Numbered from the stretch's first letter, positions 14,282 through 23,674 are shown. The stretch: 42,006 nt of DNA from DTU078 sp033808535 (GCA_033808535.1 JAPXNL010000002.1:1-42006); one strand, 5' to 3'. A program made the numbers and translations. Notes: generated by a model not told the origin, from the sequence alone.

Positions 14282-15787
14282 ATGGAAAGAACAGCCGCTT
14301 ATAAGTTTATCGCACCTCTGCTGGCCGCAGCAATGGCATTTTCTCTTGTTGCCTGCTCTACACAAAGCGGTACTGACGGGGGTAACCCCACTGACCCGTC
14401 GAATTCGTCGGAGATTACAACAACGGCGGAAACGGAGATTACACATGACCTGCCTGACAGCCTTGACTTTGGCGGAGAAGCAATCAATATCTGGTATTTC
14501 ACCAAAAACTCCGATGTTTCGGAAAGCTTTATTGATATCGTAGGCGATCTCAACGGCGACGTTGTCGACGAGGCGCTTTACAACCGCAATCTCAAAGTGG
14601 AAGAACAGCTCAACGTCGATCTCGTGTTTACCGATACCGGTGTCGGGTCGAGCGATACCGGAAATGCTATCCGCTCGCTGGTCATGAGCGGAGACACTAC
14701 ATACGACATTTTCAACGTCGTTCAGTGGAACGCCGCCATCCTTGTCACCCAGGGCATGTACCGAAACCTTATCGACCTGCCCTATGTGGATATCGAAAAG
14801 CCCTGGTGGTCCCAGTATTACATAAAAGAAATCAACATCGGCAAAAATAACAGATTCTTCCTCTGCGGCGACATCTCGATAGACATGATTCGCTGCATAA
14901 GCTGCATGTACTTTAACAAAGTTATCTACGAAGACTATTACGGCAATCCCGATCAGATGTATCAGACCGTCCTCGACGGCGACTGGACTATAGACAAACT
15001 GAGCAAGTATGTCAAAGATACGTATACCGACACCAACGGAAACGATAAGGCAGACGACGGCGACAGATTCGGCCTGATGCTCAACGACTATAACAACATT
15101 GACATACTCTTCTACGGCGCCGGTCTCCGTGCCACCAGCCGCGACCAGGACGACATCCCTTATCTGGCTTTAAATAACGAGCGTACGGCAAGTGTCATGG
15201 AAGCGCTGTATGAACTCTGCCATAACACCCTGGGAACACTGCTGCGCTCTACCGGTGAAGGTACGCTGCAGAACAACATCGACTTCAACAACGGTTACAG
15301 CCTCTTCCTGATGGGATTCCTTTACACCTCAGAACAGCTGCGCAACATGGAGCAGGACTACGGTATCATTCCGTCTCCCAAATTTGACGAATCCCAGCAG
15401 AATTATTCGGCCGTCGTTCACGATATAGCAACCCTCATCTGCCTGCCGCAGACCGCCACCAGGCTCGAAGAAATCGGTGCGGTGCTTGAGCTGATGGCCT
15501 ACGAAAGCTACAAGACGGTCACACCCGCCTACTACGAAACGGCGATGAAGACCAAGTACACCCGCGACCAGCTCTCCTCGCAGATTATCGACCTGCTTCA
15601 CGACAGCAACATGACAGACATATCATATGTCTTCGGGGATTCTTTCCAGCGTCTCGGCTATATAGGCAGAGAAATGATTGCCGGCAAACAGAGCAACTTC
15701 GCATCGTATTATGAAAAGCGTGAAAAAGCCGCGGTCAAGGCTATGGAGAAACTAATTGAATCGTATCAGAAGCTGGATGAACAGTAA
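14282..15787 (+). CDS. Extracellular solute-binding lipoprotein (sugar ABC-type)
   Basis: This 501-aa protein has a lipoprotein signal peptide with lipobox LVAC (Cys25), a Thr/Ser/Glu-rich linker, then a family 1-like binding-protein fold. The fold starts DLPDSLDFGGEAINIWYFTK. A central EKPWWSQYYIKEINIG and a C-terminal YYETAMKTKYTRDQLSSQII are shared in pattern with the second binding protein at 33563-35008. It should capture an oligosaccharide and hand it to membrane permeases, but no permease or ATPase gene is adjacent. GGAGG lies 6 nt before the ATG. It has its own promoter (14157-14185) and terminator (15823-15854), so it is monocistronic and orphan. Confidence 0.88.
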   Translation: MERTAAYKFIAPLLAAAMAFSLVACSTQSGTDGGNPTDPSNSSEITTTAETEITHDLPDSLDFGGEAINIWYFTKNSDVSESFIDIVGDLNGDVVDEALYNRNLKVEEQLNVDLVFTDTGVGSSDTGNAIRSLVMSGDTTYDIFNVVQWNAAILVTQGMYRNLIDLPYVDIEKPWWSQYYIKEINIGKNNRFFLCGDISIDMIRCISCMYFNKVIYEDYYGNPDQMYQTVLDGDWTIDKLSKYVKDTYTDTNGNDKADDGDRFGLMLNDYNNIDILFYGAGLRATSRDQDDIPYLALNNERTASVMEALYELCHNTLGTLLRSTGEGTLQNNIDFNNGYSLFLMGFLYTSEQLRNMEQDYGIIPSPKFDESQQNYSAVVHDIATLICLPQTATRLEEIGAVLELMAYESYKTVTPAYYETAMKTKYTRDQLSSQIIDLLHDSNMTDISYVFGDSFQRLGYIGREMIAGKQSNFASYYEKREKAAVKAMEKLIESYQKLDEQ

Positions 15788-15822
15788 AATCGTGCCGGCA
15801 ACCGCATTCCAAAAGTAAAACA

Positions 15823-15854
15823 AAAAGGCGCCGCATACAACTGCGGTGCCTTTT
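15823..15854. terminator. Bidirectional terminator between the binding-protein gene and lspA
   Basis: AAAAGGCGCCGCA (15823-15835) pairs with TGCGGTGCCTTTT (15842-15854) with one G-T type mismatch and a 6-nt loop. T-runs follow on both strands, so it ends both the plus-strand binding-protein gene and the convergent ileS-lspA transcript. Confidence 0.85.
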
Positions 15855-15936
15855 CTGTGTCAGGCGCATCAGTGCTCCCGTTATTATTTGAATTCAGATT
15901 AGGATGGACTTATAGCTTGCCCGATTTTATCCGGTT

Positions 15937-16470
15937 TCAGGACTGCTTATTGTCAGCTTGCATTTCGGTTTCCCGTTCTTTTGCGGCTTTTATCTCTGTC
16001 GCGATCATGTATAAGATCATAAGCACCGAGCCTACCGTAACGCAGCTGTCGGCCACGTTGAATACCGCGAAATCTATAAGCGTGAAATCGAAGAAATCGA
16101 CCACATAACCGACCTTAATGCGGTCTATCATATTCCCTATGCCGCCCGCGGCGATAAGCGACAGCGCGATCCCCGCGAATATCGGTGTCTGGCTGCTCTT
16201 GACTATCAGATACACAATTATTGCGACTACCGCAACAGCCGACAGCACCATAAAAATCCACCTGCGGTCGCGCAGTATGCCGAACGCCGCGCCGGTGTTC
16301 TCCACATATGTGAGGTGGAAAACATCCTGCCACAGCGGATATGAGCCTATCGGCTTCAGCATGGCGACAGCCAGGTATTTAGTGTACTGGTCAAGAGCTA
16401 CCGCGGCTGCTATTACCGCAGCCCACAGCGCCAGCTTCAAAGGCCGATTATCTTCATGCAGCGAGAACAT
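15937..16470 (-). CDS. lspA: Lipoprotein signal peptidase (signal peptidase II)
   Basis: This 177-aa membrane aspartyl protease cleaves lipidated prolipoproteins. It has four TM segments. VALDQYTKYLAV, LTYVENTGAAFGIL, IGNMIDRIKVGYVVDFFDF and FAVFNVADSCVTVG are the conserved boxes, and the catalytic Asp pair are those in YVVDFF and NVADS. The start at 16470 has AGGGGAG about 6 nt upstream and overlaps the end of ileS by 34 nt; a longer reading to 16527 would overlap by 91 nt and adds an atypical leader. It can process the several lipoproteins in this window. Confidence 0.95.
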   Translation of the reverse strand: MFSLHEDNRPLKLALWAAVIAAAVALDQYTKYLAVAMLKPIGSYPLWQDVFHLTYVENTGAAFGILRDRRWIFMVLSAVAVVAIIVYLIVKSSQTPIFAGIALSLIAAGGIGNMIDRIKVGYVVDFFDFTLIDFAVFNVADSCVTVGSVLMILYMIATEIKAAKERETEMQADNKQS

Positions 16471-19028
16471 AAGTGGCTCCCCTCGACGTCCGTCCCATCT
16501 GTCGAATAGTTCCAGCAGCGGTCGCACTTGACGCCGTCAGCGGGCGAAACCATAATTGCATCGTTGTCACCTTTGCTGAGCTCGACCTGCGATACGATGT
16601 AAACGGTGGCGAGCTTGTCGAAGTTGTCCGACAGCAGCTTGAATTTGGCTTCGTCGGAGGTGACAACCGACACTTTCGCGTCAAGCGACTTTCCGATGAG
16701 CTTTGCTGCCCGCGCCTCCTCCAGCTTCAGCAGCACGTCGTCGCGATGGTCGAAAAGCGCATCCCATGTCGCGGCGCCGGCAAACTCCAGCTCCGAGCAG
16801 ATCGCTGGCATATCAACAAGCATCGGGCTGCGGCTGTCTTCGCCTTTGCGGTGGGGCATCATTGCCCAAATCTCGTCGGCGGTAAACGAAAGGATGGGGG
16901 TTACAAGCCGCACAATCGTATCAAGAATTATAAACATCGCGGTCTGAGCCGAGCGGCGGGCAACACTGTCCGCTTTCTCAACATAAACGCGGTCCTTGGT
17001 GATGTCGATGTACAGCTTCGACAGCTCAATTGTGCAGAAGTTGTTTATATCGTGATAAATATAGTGGAACTCATAGTTTTCATACGCGTCAAGCGCGCGT
17101 TTTACCAGAGCATTCAGCTTGTGCAGCACCCAGCGGTCAATCTCATAGAGGCTTTCAACCGGCAGCGAGTCGCGGTCGGGGTCGAAGTCGCCGAGGTTTG
17201 CAAGCAATATGCGCATTGTGTTGCGGATCTTGCGGTAGACCTCCGAAAGCTGCTTTAGTATATCCTGCGATATGCGCACATCGGATGTGAAGTCGACGCT
17301 TGACACCCAGAGTCTCAAAATATCTCCGCCGTACTGGTCAATAATCTCCAGCGGTGAAATGGCGTTGCCAAGCGACTTGTGCATCGCTCTGCCCTCGCCG
17401 TCGACCGTCCAGCCGTGCGTGATGACAGTTTTAAACGGCGCCGTACCTTTTGCCGCTATGGAAGTGAGCATCGACGACTGGAACCAGCCGCGGTACTGAT
17501 CTCCGCCCTCGAGGTATATGTCTGCGGGGAATTTCANNNNNNNNNNGATTATATACTGACCGCAGTCCCCGCAGTAGAAAATCGGGATCGGCACACCCCA
17601 GTTGCGCTGGCGCGATATGCACCAGTCGTTGCGCTCGGTAATCATTGCGACCATACGCTCGTGCCCCCATTTGGGAACCCAGCGTATATCGTCGCATGCC
17701 TTCACCGCCGCGTCCTTGAGTACCGAAACATCGGCAAACCACTGCTCGGTCGCGCGGTAGATGATGGGGTTTTTGCAGCGCCAGCAGTGCGGGTACTGGT
17801 GGGTGATTGTCTCCGCCGCGAGCAGAGCGCCGCTCTCTTTGAGGTCGGCGAAAATCGCGTCGTTTGCCTTGTTAAATCTCAGCCCTGCGTATTTGCCGGC
17901 TTCGGCGGTCATGATACCTTTCGCATCAACAGGCACGACAACACCCAGTTTCGGGTGTCCGACCTTGTCCATGACATTGTTGTCATAGTATTTGCAGATG
18001 TCAAAGTCCTCTGCGCCGTGTCCGGGCGCCGTATGAACGCAGCCGGTACCGGCGTCGAGCGTGACATGCGCGCCGCACAACACGGTTGAAAGCCTGTCAA
18101 GGAACGGATGATATGTCTCCATCAGCTCAAGTTCCGAGCCGGGCAGTGTGGCTATAATCTCATAGCTTTCAATCCCGGCGGCTTTTGCCACGCGCTCCGC
18201 CAGCTCCTTTGCGACTATATAGACCTCGCCGGACTCCACGCGCATAAGCACATACTCATACTCGGCGTTCACGCTGATCGCAAGGTTGCCGGGCAGCGTC
18301 CATGTCGTTGTCGTCCAGATAACAAAAAAGATCTTTGACAGGTCAGCGTATTTTGCCAGCTTGCCTTTGTCATCTGCTACGCGGAATTTTACATATATTG
18401 AATCGCACTTGTCGTCGCTGTATTCGATTTCAGCTTCGGCAAGCGCCGTTTCATCGTCGGGACACCAGTATACGCTTTTGAACCCACGGTATATAACGCC
18501 GCGTTTAGCCATCTCGCCGAAAATGCGGATCTGAGCCGCCTCAAACTCCGGCGTCAGCGTAAGATAAGGATTTTCCCAGTCTCCGAGCACGCCGAGCCGC
18601 TTGAATTCACTGCGCTGACGGTCCACATATGTCAGGGCAAAGTCGCGGCACTTGTCGCGGAACTCCGTAACCGACAGCTTCCCGCGGTCAAGCTTTGTCT
18701 GTTTTATAATAGCGCTTTCGGTAGGCAGGCCGTGGCAGTCCCAGCCGGGCACATAAGGCGAGTCGTAGCCCGACATATTGCGGTATCTGACTATAAAATC
18801 CTTTAAAATTTTATTGAGCGCCGTGCCTATATGAATATCGCCGTTCGCATACGGCGGGCCGTCATGCAGCACAAATTTCGGTTTGCCTGCGTTGCGCGCT
18901 CTTATCAGGCCGTAAAGGTCCTCGTCGTACCATTTTTTAAGCATTTTCGGCTCCCGCTGCGGCAGATTTGCGCGCATCGGGAAGTCTGTAACTGGAAGAT
19001 TCAGCGTTTTGGTATAGTCCTGCGGCAT
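16437..19028 (-). CDS. ileS: Isoleucyl-tRNA synthetase, interrupted by an assembly gap
   Basis: This class I aminoacyl-tRNA synthetase charges tRNA-Ile. The HIGH motif is PPYANGDIHIGTALNK (about residues 58-73) and the KMSKS-type loop is GRAMHKSLGNAI. Editing-domain pieces include WTTTTWTLPGNLAI and GTGCVHTAPGHGAEDF. The C-terminal zinc finger is CDRCWNYSTDG ... CSRCMKI. Ten Ns at 17537-17546 replace the segment between FYCGDCGQYII and KFPADIYLEGGDQYRGW. That segment normally holds about 60 residues with a zinc site and the 'D-I-M-D-V-W-F-D-S-G' motif. The apparent length of 863 aa is therefore short of the usual 920-940, and the gap is bigger than 10 bases. GGAG lies upstream of the ATG at 19028. 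Confidence 0.96.
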   Translation of the reverse strand: MPQDYTKTLNLPVTDFPMRANLPQREPKMLKKWYDEDLYGLIRARNAGKPKFVLHDGPPYANGDIHIGTALNKILKDFIVRYRNMSGYDSPYVPGWDCHGLPTESAIIKQTKLDRGKLSVTEFRDKCRDFALTYVDRQRSEFKRLGVLGDWENPYLTLTPEFEAAQIRIFGEMAKRGVIYRGFKSVYWCPDDETALAEAEIEYSDDKCDSIYVKFRVADDKGKLAKYADLSKIFFVIWTTTTWTLPGNLAISVNAEYEYVLMRVESGEVYIVAKELAERVAKAAGIESYEIIATLPGSELELMETYHPFLDRLSTVLCGAHVTLDAGTGCVHTAPGHGAEDFDICKYYDNNVMDKVGHPKLGVVVPVDAKGIMTAEAGKYAGLRFNKANDAIFADLKESGALLAAETITHQYPHCWRCKNPIIYRATEQWFADVSVLKDAAVKACDDIRWVPKWGHERMVAMITERNDWCISRQRNWGVPIPIFYCGDCGQYIIXXXXKFPADIYLEGGDQYRGWFQSSMLTSIAAKGTAPFKTVITHGWTVDGEGRAMHKSLGNAISPLEIIDQYGGDILRLWVSSVDFTSDVRISQDILKQLSEVYRKIRNTMRILLANLGDFDPDRDSLPVESLYEIDRWVLHKLNALVKRALDAYENYEFHYIYHDINNFCTIELSKLYIDITKDRVYVEKADSVARRSAQTAMFIILDTIVRLVTPILSFTADEIWAMMPHRKGEDSRSPMLVDMPAICSELEFAGAATWDALFDHRDDVLLKLEEARAAKLIGKSLDAKVSVVTSDEAKFKLLSDNFDKLATVYIVSQVELSKGDNDAIMVSPADGVKCDRCWNYSTDGTDVEGSHLCSRCMKIIGL
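17537..17546. other. Assembly gap (10 N) inside ileS
   Basis: Ten ambiguous bases interrupt the coding sequence. Comparison with the known IleRS domain order indicates about 180 bp are missing here, so the N-run is a placeholder of arbitrary length. That the frame continues across it is coincidental. Confidence 0.95.
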
Positions 19029-19085
19029 CGTATATTTACTCCGGTCAAATTGAAATGATTTTATTATAAAGCGGTACCGTTAACT

Positions 19086-20378
19086 TTAGTCCGTCGGGTT
19101 TTCGTCATCAGAGATGAGGTCGAATTCCTCTGTCAGCGTAAGCGGCTTTGTTTTGCCTTTCTTTTTATTCTTTGAACCCTTGTCCTTCTCCTCTGCTTCG
19201 CCAGTAACACTGCGGATCATCGACAAAAGCTCCTTGTCCTCGGCGTCGGGCGTATAGCCTTCTGTCTGTTTTGTGCTCTGTTCCGCCTGCGAATCGGCGG
19301 AATCGCCAAAGGAGAATTTTTTGTTGAGCTCGCGAATCGTTTCCTTAACGCTTGCGCTGCGATACGAGTTCTGCGAAGTCTGGCGCTGCCCGTTTCGCGG
19401 AGTTTCAAAGGAATCTCCGGATTTTTTCTGGGGCTCGGCAGTGATTGTCGACGGTCTTGCTCCGGGCTTGATGCTGTCAAGCAGAGCATCAGGATCGTCC
19501 GGCTCGTCCGGGATATCCGGCTCGATTTCAGCTGCCTCGACGGTATCGGTTTCAGGCGCGTCAAAGTCAGCGTCGTCGAGATATCCGCCGCCGTCTTCGT
19601 CGTCCTCAGCCGGCGCGCTTTCATCCGCGGCAGCAACGGGTTCAGCTTTCGGATTTGCTTCATCCTGCACCGGCTCGTGCTCTTCGGGTGTATTCTCCTG
19701 TGACTGAACAGCAGACTTCGAGCGCGTTATTTCGCGAAACGAGGTCTGCGGATTCTCTTCTTTATTTTCGAGGGTCCCGTATACCGGTATTATCGGCTCG
19801 TCCTCCGCATCGGTATTCACTTTTCCGTCAGAAGATGACGGCGGAATTTTGCCCTGGGCAATATCTGACTTGACCTGCTCAACCACACGGCGGACGAACA
19901 CATCGTCGGGCGTATCGGCATCGCTTATTTCGTCGTCTGGCGATATCTCCTCTATGTAGGCTATATGCTGCTGATAGAGGGTGAACAGGCGCGCCTTAAA
20001 CTCGGAGACGGCGCGGCGAAGTGCCAGAAGCTCCTCGCGCTCTTTTTTCAGCTCGCTTTTGAAGGATGTAATCACCTTGTTGCAGTTTGTGCGTGCGGAA
20101 CGCATGATGACATCGGCGCGCTCGTTTGCCTCGCTGATAATTTTAGCGCTTGCTTTCTGAGCATTGACAAGCGCGCTGCGTATCGACTCCTCGTCAGCGC
20201 GGAACTCCGCAAGCTTCGCCTCGGCGAGCTTGAGTCTGCGTTCAAGCTCGTCGTTCTGGCGGTACAGCTCTGTATATTTATCTATAATAAAATTGATGTG
20301 TTCGTCGACTTCGACGGAATTGTAGCCGCGAAGCACCCGGCTGAAGGTCTTATTCTTCAATTCGTGCGGAGGCAGCAT
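19086..20378 (-). CDS. divIVA: DivIVA domain protein with long acidic C-terminal region
   Basis: This 430-aa protein begins MLPPHELKNKTFSRVLRGYN, the DivIVA/GpsB N-terminal membrane-curvature domain. YNSVEVDEHINFIIDKYTEL and a coiled coil to about residue 150 follow (ELERRLKLAEAKLAEF, SFKSELKKEREELLAL). Residues 160-430 are low complexity, rich in Asp, Glu, Pro and Ser, and probably disordered. DivIVA marks poles and septa in Gram-positive cells. It is much longer than Bacillus DivIVA (164 aa). It lies 39 nt after yggT and before ileS, the usual place in the division cluster. The ylmH gene often found between yggT and divIVA is absent. Confidence 0.92.
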   Translation of the reverse strand: MLPPHELKNKTFSRVLRGYNSVEVDEHINFIIDKYTELYRQNDELERRLKLAEAKLAEFRADEESIRSALVNAQKASAKIISEANERADVIMRSARTNCNKVITSFKSELKKEREELLALRRAVSEFKARLFTLYQQHIAYIEEISPDDEISDADTPDDVFVRRVVEQVKSDIAQGKIPPSSSDGKVNTDAEDEPIIPVYGTLENKEENPQTSFREITRSKSAVQSQENTPEEHEPVQDEANPKAEPVAAADESAPAEDDEDGGGYLDDADFDAPETDTVEAAEIEPDIPDEPDDPDALLDSIKPGARPSTITAEPQKKSGDSFETPRNGQRQTSQNSYRSASVKETIRELNKKFSFGDSADSQAEQSTKQTEGYTPDAEDKELLSMIRSVTGEAEEKDKGSKNKKKGKTKPLTLTEEFDLISDDENPTD

Positions 20379-20417
20379 CTCTATCTCTCCCTTAAAAGCT
20401 GAGTAATATATATGTTA

Positions 20418-20696
20418 TCAGACAACCGTCGACAGGACATTCTGTACAATCACTAAAATTATAAATGTAACAAAAAAGGATAAGTCAAACGGAAGGCTTT
20501 GTACGAAATCAAACCTTTCCAAAAATTCGCGCACCGGCGCAATCATCGGCTCGGTGGCGTAGTAAATAAAATCGGTCAGCATATTGTCGCCGTCCGGCAT
20601 AATCCAGGAAAGCAGCGCCCGCAGAAACATTAAAACTTGCAGCACGACCAGCGCGAAATATACTGTTTTGGTTATAAAAAATAGTATGATCGGCAA
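20418..20696 (-). CDS. YggT/YlmG family membrane protein
   Basis: This 92-aa protein has two TM segments. ITKTVYFALVVLQVLMFLRALLSW is split by WIMPDGDNMLTDFIYYATEP, the pattern 'R-x-x-L-S-W ... F-x-x-x-T-E-P-x-x-x-P-x-R' of the family, and a second helix ends the protein. YlmG helps membrane and division organisation by an unclear mechanism. The start is uncertain. I chose TTG at 20696, with GTGGAG about 13 nt upstream. The frame stays open to a GTG at 20795 (or ATG at 20771), but that prefix is Cys-rich and unlike the family. Confidence 0.8.
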   Translation of the reverse strand: MPIILFFITKTVYFALVVLQVLMFLRALLSWIMPDGDNMLTDFIYYATEPMIAPVREFLERFDFVQSLPFDLSFFVTFIILVIVQNVLSTVV

Positions 20697-20994
20697 AACG
20701 TCAAAACAACTCCACTTCGCGGTACAAATTGTGCCGGAGCCTCTGTATGCACAAAGACAACACCGCGCCATCGCCGGCTCAACCGCGCGGCACACCGCAA
20801 CGCGGGAATTAACAGCAGCCGGTCACACGCCGGCTGCAAGTTCCGGCGTCCGGAGCCGCGGGCAGATATAAGCCGTTACGACCGCGCGCGATTATAAACT
20901 GCAGAGATGGTAAAATACCGCGAACCCGCTTCTTGCCATGGACTCATAATGCGTCCGAACCCGGCCGGTCGCGGCGTGTATGTCATTGTTTGAA
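20697..20994. other. About 300-bp gap between sepF and yggT with no recognised feature
   Basis: Both neighbours are on the minus strand. The stretch includes the alternative 5' extension of yggT (to 20795) and otherwise shows no promoter, terminator or RNA gene that I can support. Confidence 0.5.
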
Positions 20995-21507
20995 TCAATA
21001 AATATCGTCAGTGTTTATCTGACGCTGGTTCTGCGGAGATTGAAGCTGTTCGCCGGAGATATCGACATTGTTGGGCACGACCACAAACGTGTTGTTAGCC
21101 ACGCGCTGCATATAGCCGTCGATCGAATATGCAACACCGCTCAGAAAGTCTATAAGACGGCGAGCCGACTCTTTGTTTGTAAGCTCGAGATTGAGCACAA
21201 CTGTGCGGCGGTTGAGCAGATGGTCGGCGATTTTCTGCGCTGTCTGAACGTCATAGCGTTCGGGCTTTACAACTTTAAGCTCGAGTGCCGTGGAATTCAG
21301 GCTTACACCGCCGCCGGCCTGGTTCTGCCCCTGCCGGGCGTCACCATGCGGATGATTCTGCGAGTAGCCGTTATTCTGAGCTGTGTAGTCGTTGCCGTCG
21401 TAGCCGTATCCGTCGTTTTCATCGCTGTCGAAATCGTAATCGTTATCGTAATTATCTTCAATGTGATCAGGGTTGACTATGCCCTTGATCTTATCCATTA
21501 TGCCCAT
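20995..21507 (-). CDS. sepF: Cell division protein SepF
   Basis: This 170-aa FtsZ-interacting protein links the Z-ring to the membrane. The N-terminal MGIMDKIKGI is the amphipathic membrane-binding helix. A linker of about 60 residues very rich in Asp, Asn, Tyr and Gly follows. The SepF core runs from VVKPERYDVQTAQKIADHLL through NRRTVVLNLELTNKESARRL and IDFLSGVAYSIDGYMQRV to FVVVPNNVDI. GGAGG lies just before the ATG at 21507; an in-frame start at 21525 would swallow that site. The promoter is at 21592-21620. Confidence 0.95.
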   Translation of the reverse strand: MGIMDKIKGIVNPDHIEDNYDNDYDFDSDENDGYGYDGNDYTAQNNGYSQNHPHGDARQGQNQAGGGVSLNSTALELKVVKPERYDVQTAQKIADHLLNRRTVVLNLELTNKESARRLIDFLSGVAYSIDGYMQRVANNTFVVVPNNVDISGEQLQSPQNQRQINTDDIY

Positions 21508-21591
21508 TTCTGCCCTCCGTAGCACAATTAAATCAAAAGGTTAATGAGGCTGTTAGTCAGTTGATATGAATTTAACCTATAACTGCCTGTC

Positions 21592-21620
21592 ATTGTATCA
21601 CAGATTTATAAAAATTGCAA
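21592..21620 (-). promoter_or_regulatory. Promoter of the sepF operon
   Basis: On the minus strand TTGCAA (21615-21620), a 17-bp spacer and TACAAT (21592-21597) lie about 85 nt before the SepF start. The promoter follows a terminator, so sepF-yggT-divIVA-ileS-lspA can be expressed separately from yggS. Confidence 0.75.
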
Positions 21621-21660
21621 ATAGTTTATAATCAATTTAACAGGAAAAACCCGTATTTTT

Positions 21661-21695
21661 TGTAAAAAAAGCGGTTCCGGCGCTGGTTTGACCGC
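21661..21695 (-). terminator. Terminator after yggS
   Basis: On the minus strand GCGGT and ACCGC enclose CAAACCAGCGCCGGA, and a run of seven T follows. It lies 24 nt downstream of the yggS stop. Confidence 0.65.
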
Positions 21696-21718
21696 GACTC
21701 TGCGCGCATAATGTCGAT

Positions 21719-22408
21719 TTAAGTGCGTTTGCCGAATATGGCGCTGCCGACGCGTATAAGGTTCGAGCCGCATAAAAGCGCCTGCCGGTATGAGTCGGAC
21801 ATGCCCATCGAAAGTATGTCGCCGGGCTTGCCGAAATAGCGGTCGTAAAGCGTCTTTGTCAGTTCAAAATACTGCCTGTAGTCCTCCGGGTCTGCACAAA
21901 CCGGCGCCATTGTCATAAGACCGCGCACGCGTATGTTTTCATATTGCGAAAGCGATCCGAGAAACTCCTCTGTCCGGAACGGGTCTATGCCGCCTTTGCT
22001 TTCCTCGCCGCCGGCGTTTATCTCCACAAGTATATCCGTGCACACCCCCGCCGCCCGCGAACGCTTGTCTATCTCTTTTGCTAAATCGTCGCTGTCGATC
22101 GAGTGGATAAGGCACACCTTTCCGATTAAATACTTGACCTTGTTTCTCTGAAGCCGTCCGATGAAGTGTATATTTATGCGCTTGTCGAGCAGCGGATATT
22201 TGTCCACAAGCTCCTGAACACGGTTTTCGCCGATGTCGGTCAGCCCGCACTCACACGCGGCAAAGTTTATGATCTCCGGCGGAACGGTTTTCGTCGCGCC
22301 CAGCAGCGTAACATGGCGTCCCGGCGCGAGCAGTGCGATCTCCTCTCTTATTCGCCTGATGTTCCCGCGCAGCACCTCCGCGATATCAGTCGACAATCCG
22401 CCCGTCAT
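21719..22408 (-). CDS. YggS family PLP-homeostasis protein
   Basis: This 229-aa PLP-binding TIM-barrel protein (YlmE/YggS/PLPBP family) controls free pyridoxal phosphate and has no known catalytic activity. VTLLGATKTVPPE holds the Lys that binds PLP. DIGENRVQELVDK, IHFIGRLQRNKVKYL, HSIDSDDLAKEI, VRGLMTMAP, LSMGMSDSY and LIRVGSAIFG are the standard conserved blocks. It overlaps the end of the HlyD-like gene by 23 nt, with GGGGAAG ahead of its ATG. Confidence 0.95.
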   Translation of the reverse strand: MTGGLSTDIAEVLRGNIRRIREEIALLAPGRHVTLLGATKTVPPEIINFAACECGLTDIGENRVQELVDKYPLLDKRINIHFIGRLQRNKVKYLIGKVCLIHSIDSDDLAKEIDKRSRAAGVCTDILVEINAGGEESKGGIDPFRTEEFLGSLSQYENIRVRGLMTMAPVCADPEDYRQYFELTKTLYDRYFGKPGDILSMGMSDSYRQALLCGSNLIRVGSAIFGKRT

Positions 22409-23663
22409 AGAGCTTCTTCCCCTTCGTGATAATCAAATCGTTGAGCGCAAGGTATCCGGCGCCGCCGTTTTCGAGTGCCGCCGCACGCTTGTCCTCGTCA
22501 ACGTTTTCATATTCGCTGACAATGAAATACCCCTCCGACTCAAACAGCGGCTCGATGAGCTTGAACCGCACGAAATTGCCGGAAAGCGTATAAACGCCCT
22601 GTTTGCCGTCCACGATGCGCACCGCGGAAACCGGCACGCGATAACCCGTGTATGTGCTTCGTACAATTTCTATAGTCTGTTTGCGAAGGAAATTGAAGTT
22701 CTCCGGTATCGTTCCGGTGCTGAAAACCAGCACCGCGCGGTCATCGTCTGTCTGTTCGATAATGCGTGTCAGTGTCATCTGAAGCTCGGTATCGCTGCTG
22801 TACGGGAATATCACGCTGTATTTTGCACCGGGAGTGAAAAAGCGCAGCCGGTCAACTGTCACCGGACAGGCTATGTACCATAAATAATCGGATACCAGCT
22901 TGCCGATGCCGTAGCCGCCGGCATATGCCGCCGCCGGCTCCGCCTCCGTCATGGCATAGAACTCCTCGAGCGTCATTTTGCTTATTTTAGAGGCGTTGAA
23001 CACCGATTCATAACCGTCGAGCCAGGAGTAAAAATAGCCCGAAATCGGCGCGAGTACCGTTTCCGTTATGTTTGTAAGCTGAGAGGTCAGCCCGCTGCGC
23101 TGTATGTTAAGCGACTGTATCTTGTCGTCGTAGCTTGCGACGTTCTGCACTATGATGCGCCGCTTATTGAGCAAAATCAAAAGCTCGTCCTTTTTGCGCA
23201 GCGCATATTCAAGGTCGCCGCTGCGTATCCGCTCTCTTATGACCGAATACAGCTTCGCTATCTGCGTGTCGATAACCTTTGTGTCAGACACAGTGATATT
23301 CTCGCCGATGTTGCTCGATTCAAGCAGGTCGAGCTTGCGGTCGAGCTCTATGATTTTCGCGCGCACGTTCTCGCCGCCGCTGGCGTAAACATTGGCGACA
23401 GCCGCATCCTTTTTAACCTTTGCGCCGTCGGCATAAAGATAATTTACATCGCCCTGACTGGACGAAAACAACACCGTCTCGCTCCGCATTACATAGCCGT
23501 CGAGCGTTACGGTCTCGCGTCCCGTCACCGTTTCGGCTGCCAGAGTCTCGATTTCCGAGTCTATGCTGCCGAACAGGTGATAGAGTATATAGGCGATGAG
23601 CAAAAGCGATATTATCGCCGAAACGATGTAAACCCCAACGTTTTTAAGAAACTGAGTGTCCAT
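22386..23663 (-). CDS. HlyD-like single-TM membrane protein of the division cluster
   Basis: This 425-aa protein has one N-terminal TM helix (NVGVYIVSAIISLLLIAYIL) and an extracytoplasmic part. A barrel/lipoyl-like segment (LFSSSQGDVNYLYADGAKV) is split by a coiled coil of about 100 residues (ELDRKLDLLESSN ... IQSLNIQRSGLTSQLTNI), then TVLAPISGYFYSWLDGYE. This is the adaptor-protein (HlyD) architecture. In many Clostridia such a gene stands directly before yggS and sepF without a partner pump, as here. Its role is unknown; a structural role at the septum or in export is inference. It sits between miaA (11-nt gap) and yggS. Confidence 0.8.
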   Translation of the reverse strand: MDTQFLKNVGVYIVSAIISLLLIAYILYHLFGSIDSEIETLAAETVTGRETVTLDGYVMRSETVLFSSSQGDVNYLYADGAKVKKDAAVANVYASGGENVRAKIIELDRKLDLLESSNIGENITVSDTKVIDTQIAKLYSVIRERIRSGDLEYALRKKDELLILLNKRRIIVQNVASYDDKIQSLNIQRSGLTSQLTNITETVLAPISGYFYSWLDGYESVFNASKISKMTLEEFYAMTEAEPAAAYAGGYGIGKLVSDYLWYIACPVTVDRLRFFTPGAKYSVIFPYSSDTELQMTLTRIIEQTDDDRAVLVFSTGTIPENFNFLRKQTIEIVRSTYTGYRVPVSAVRIVDGKQGVYTLSGNFVRFKLIEPLFESEGYFIVSEYENVDEDKRAAALENGGAGYLALNDLIITKGKKLYDGRIVD

Positions 23664-23674
23664 GAATTATAAAA

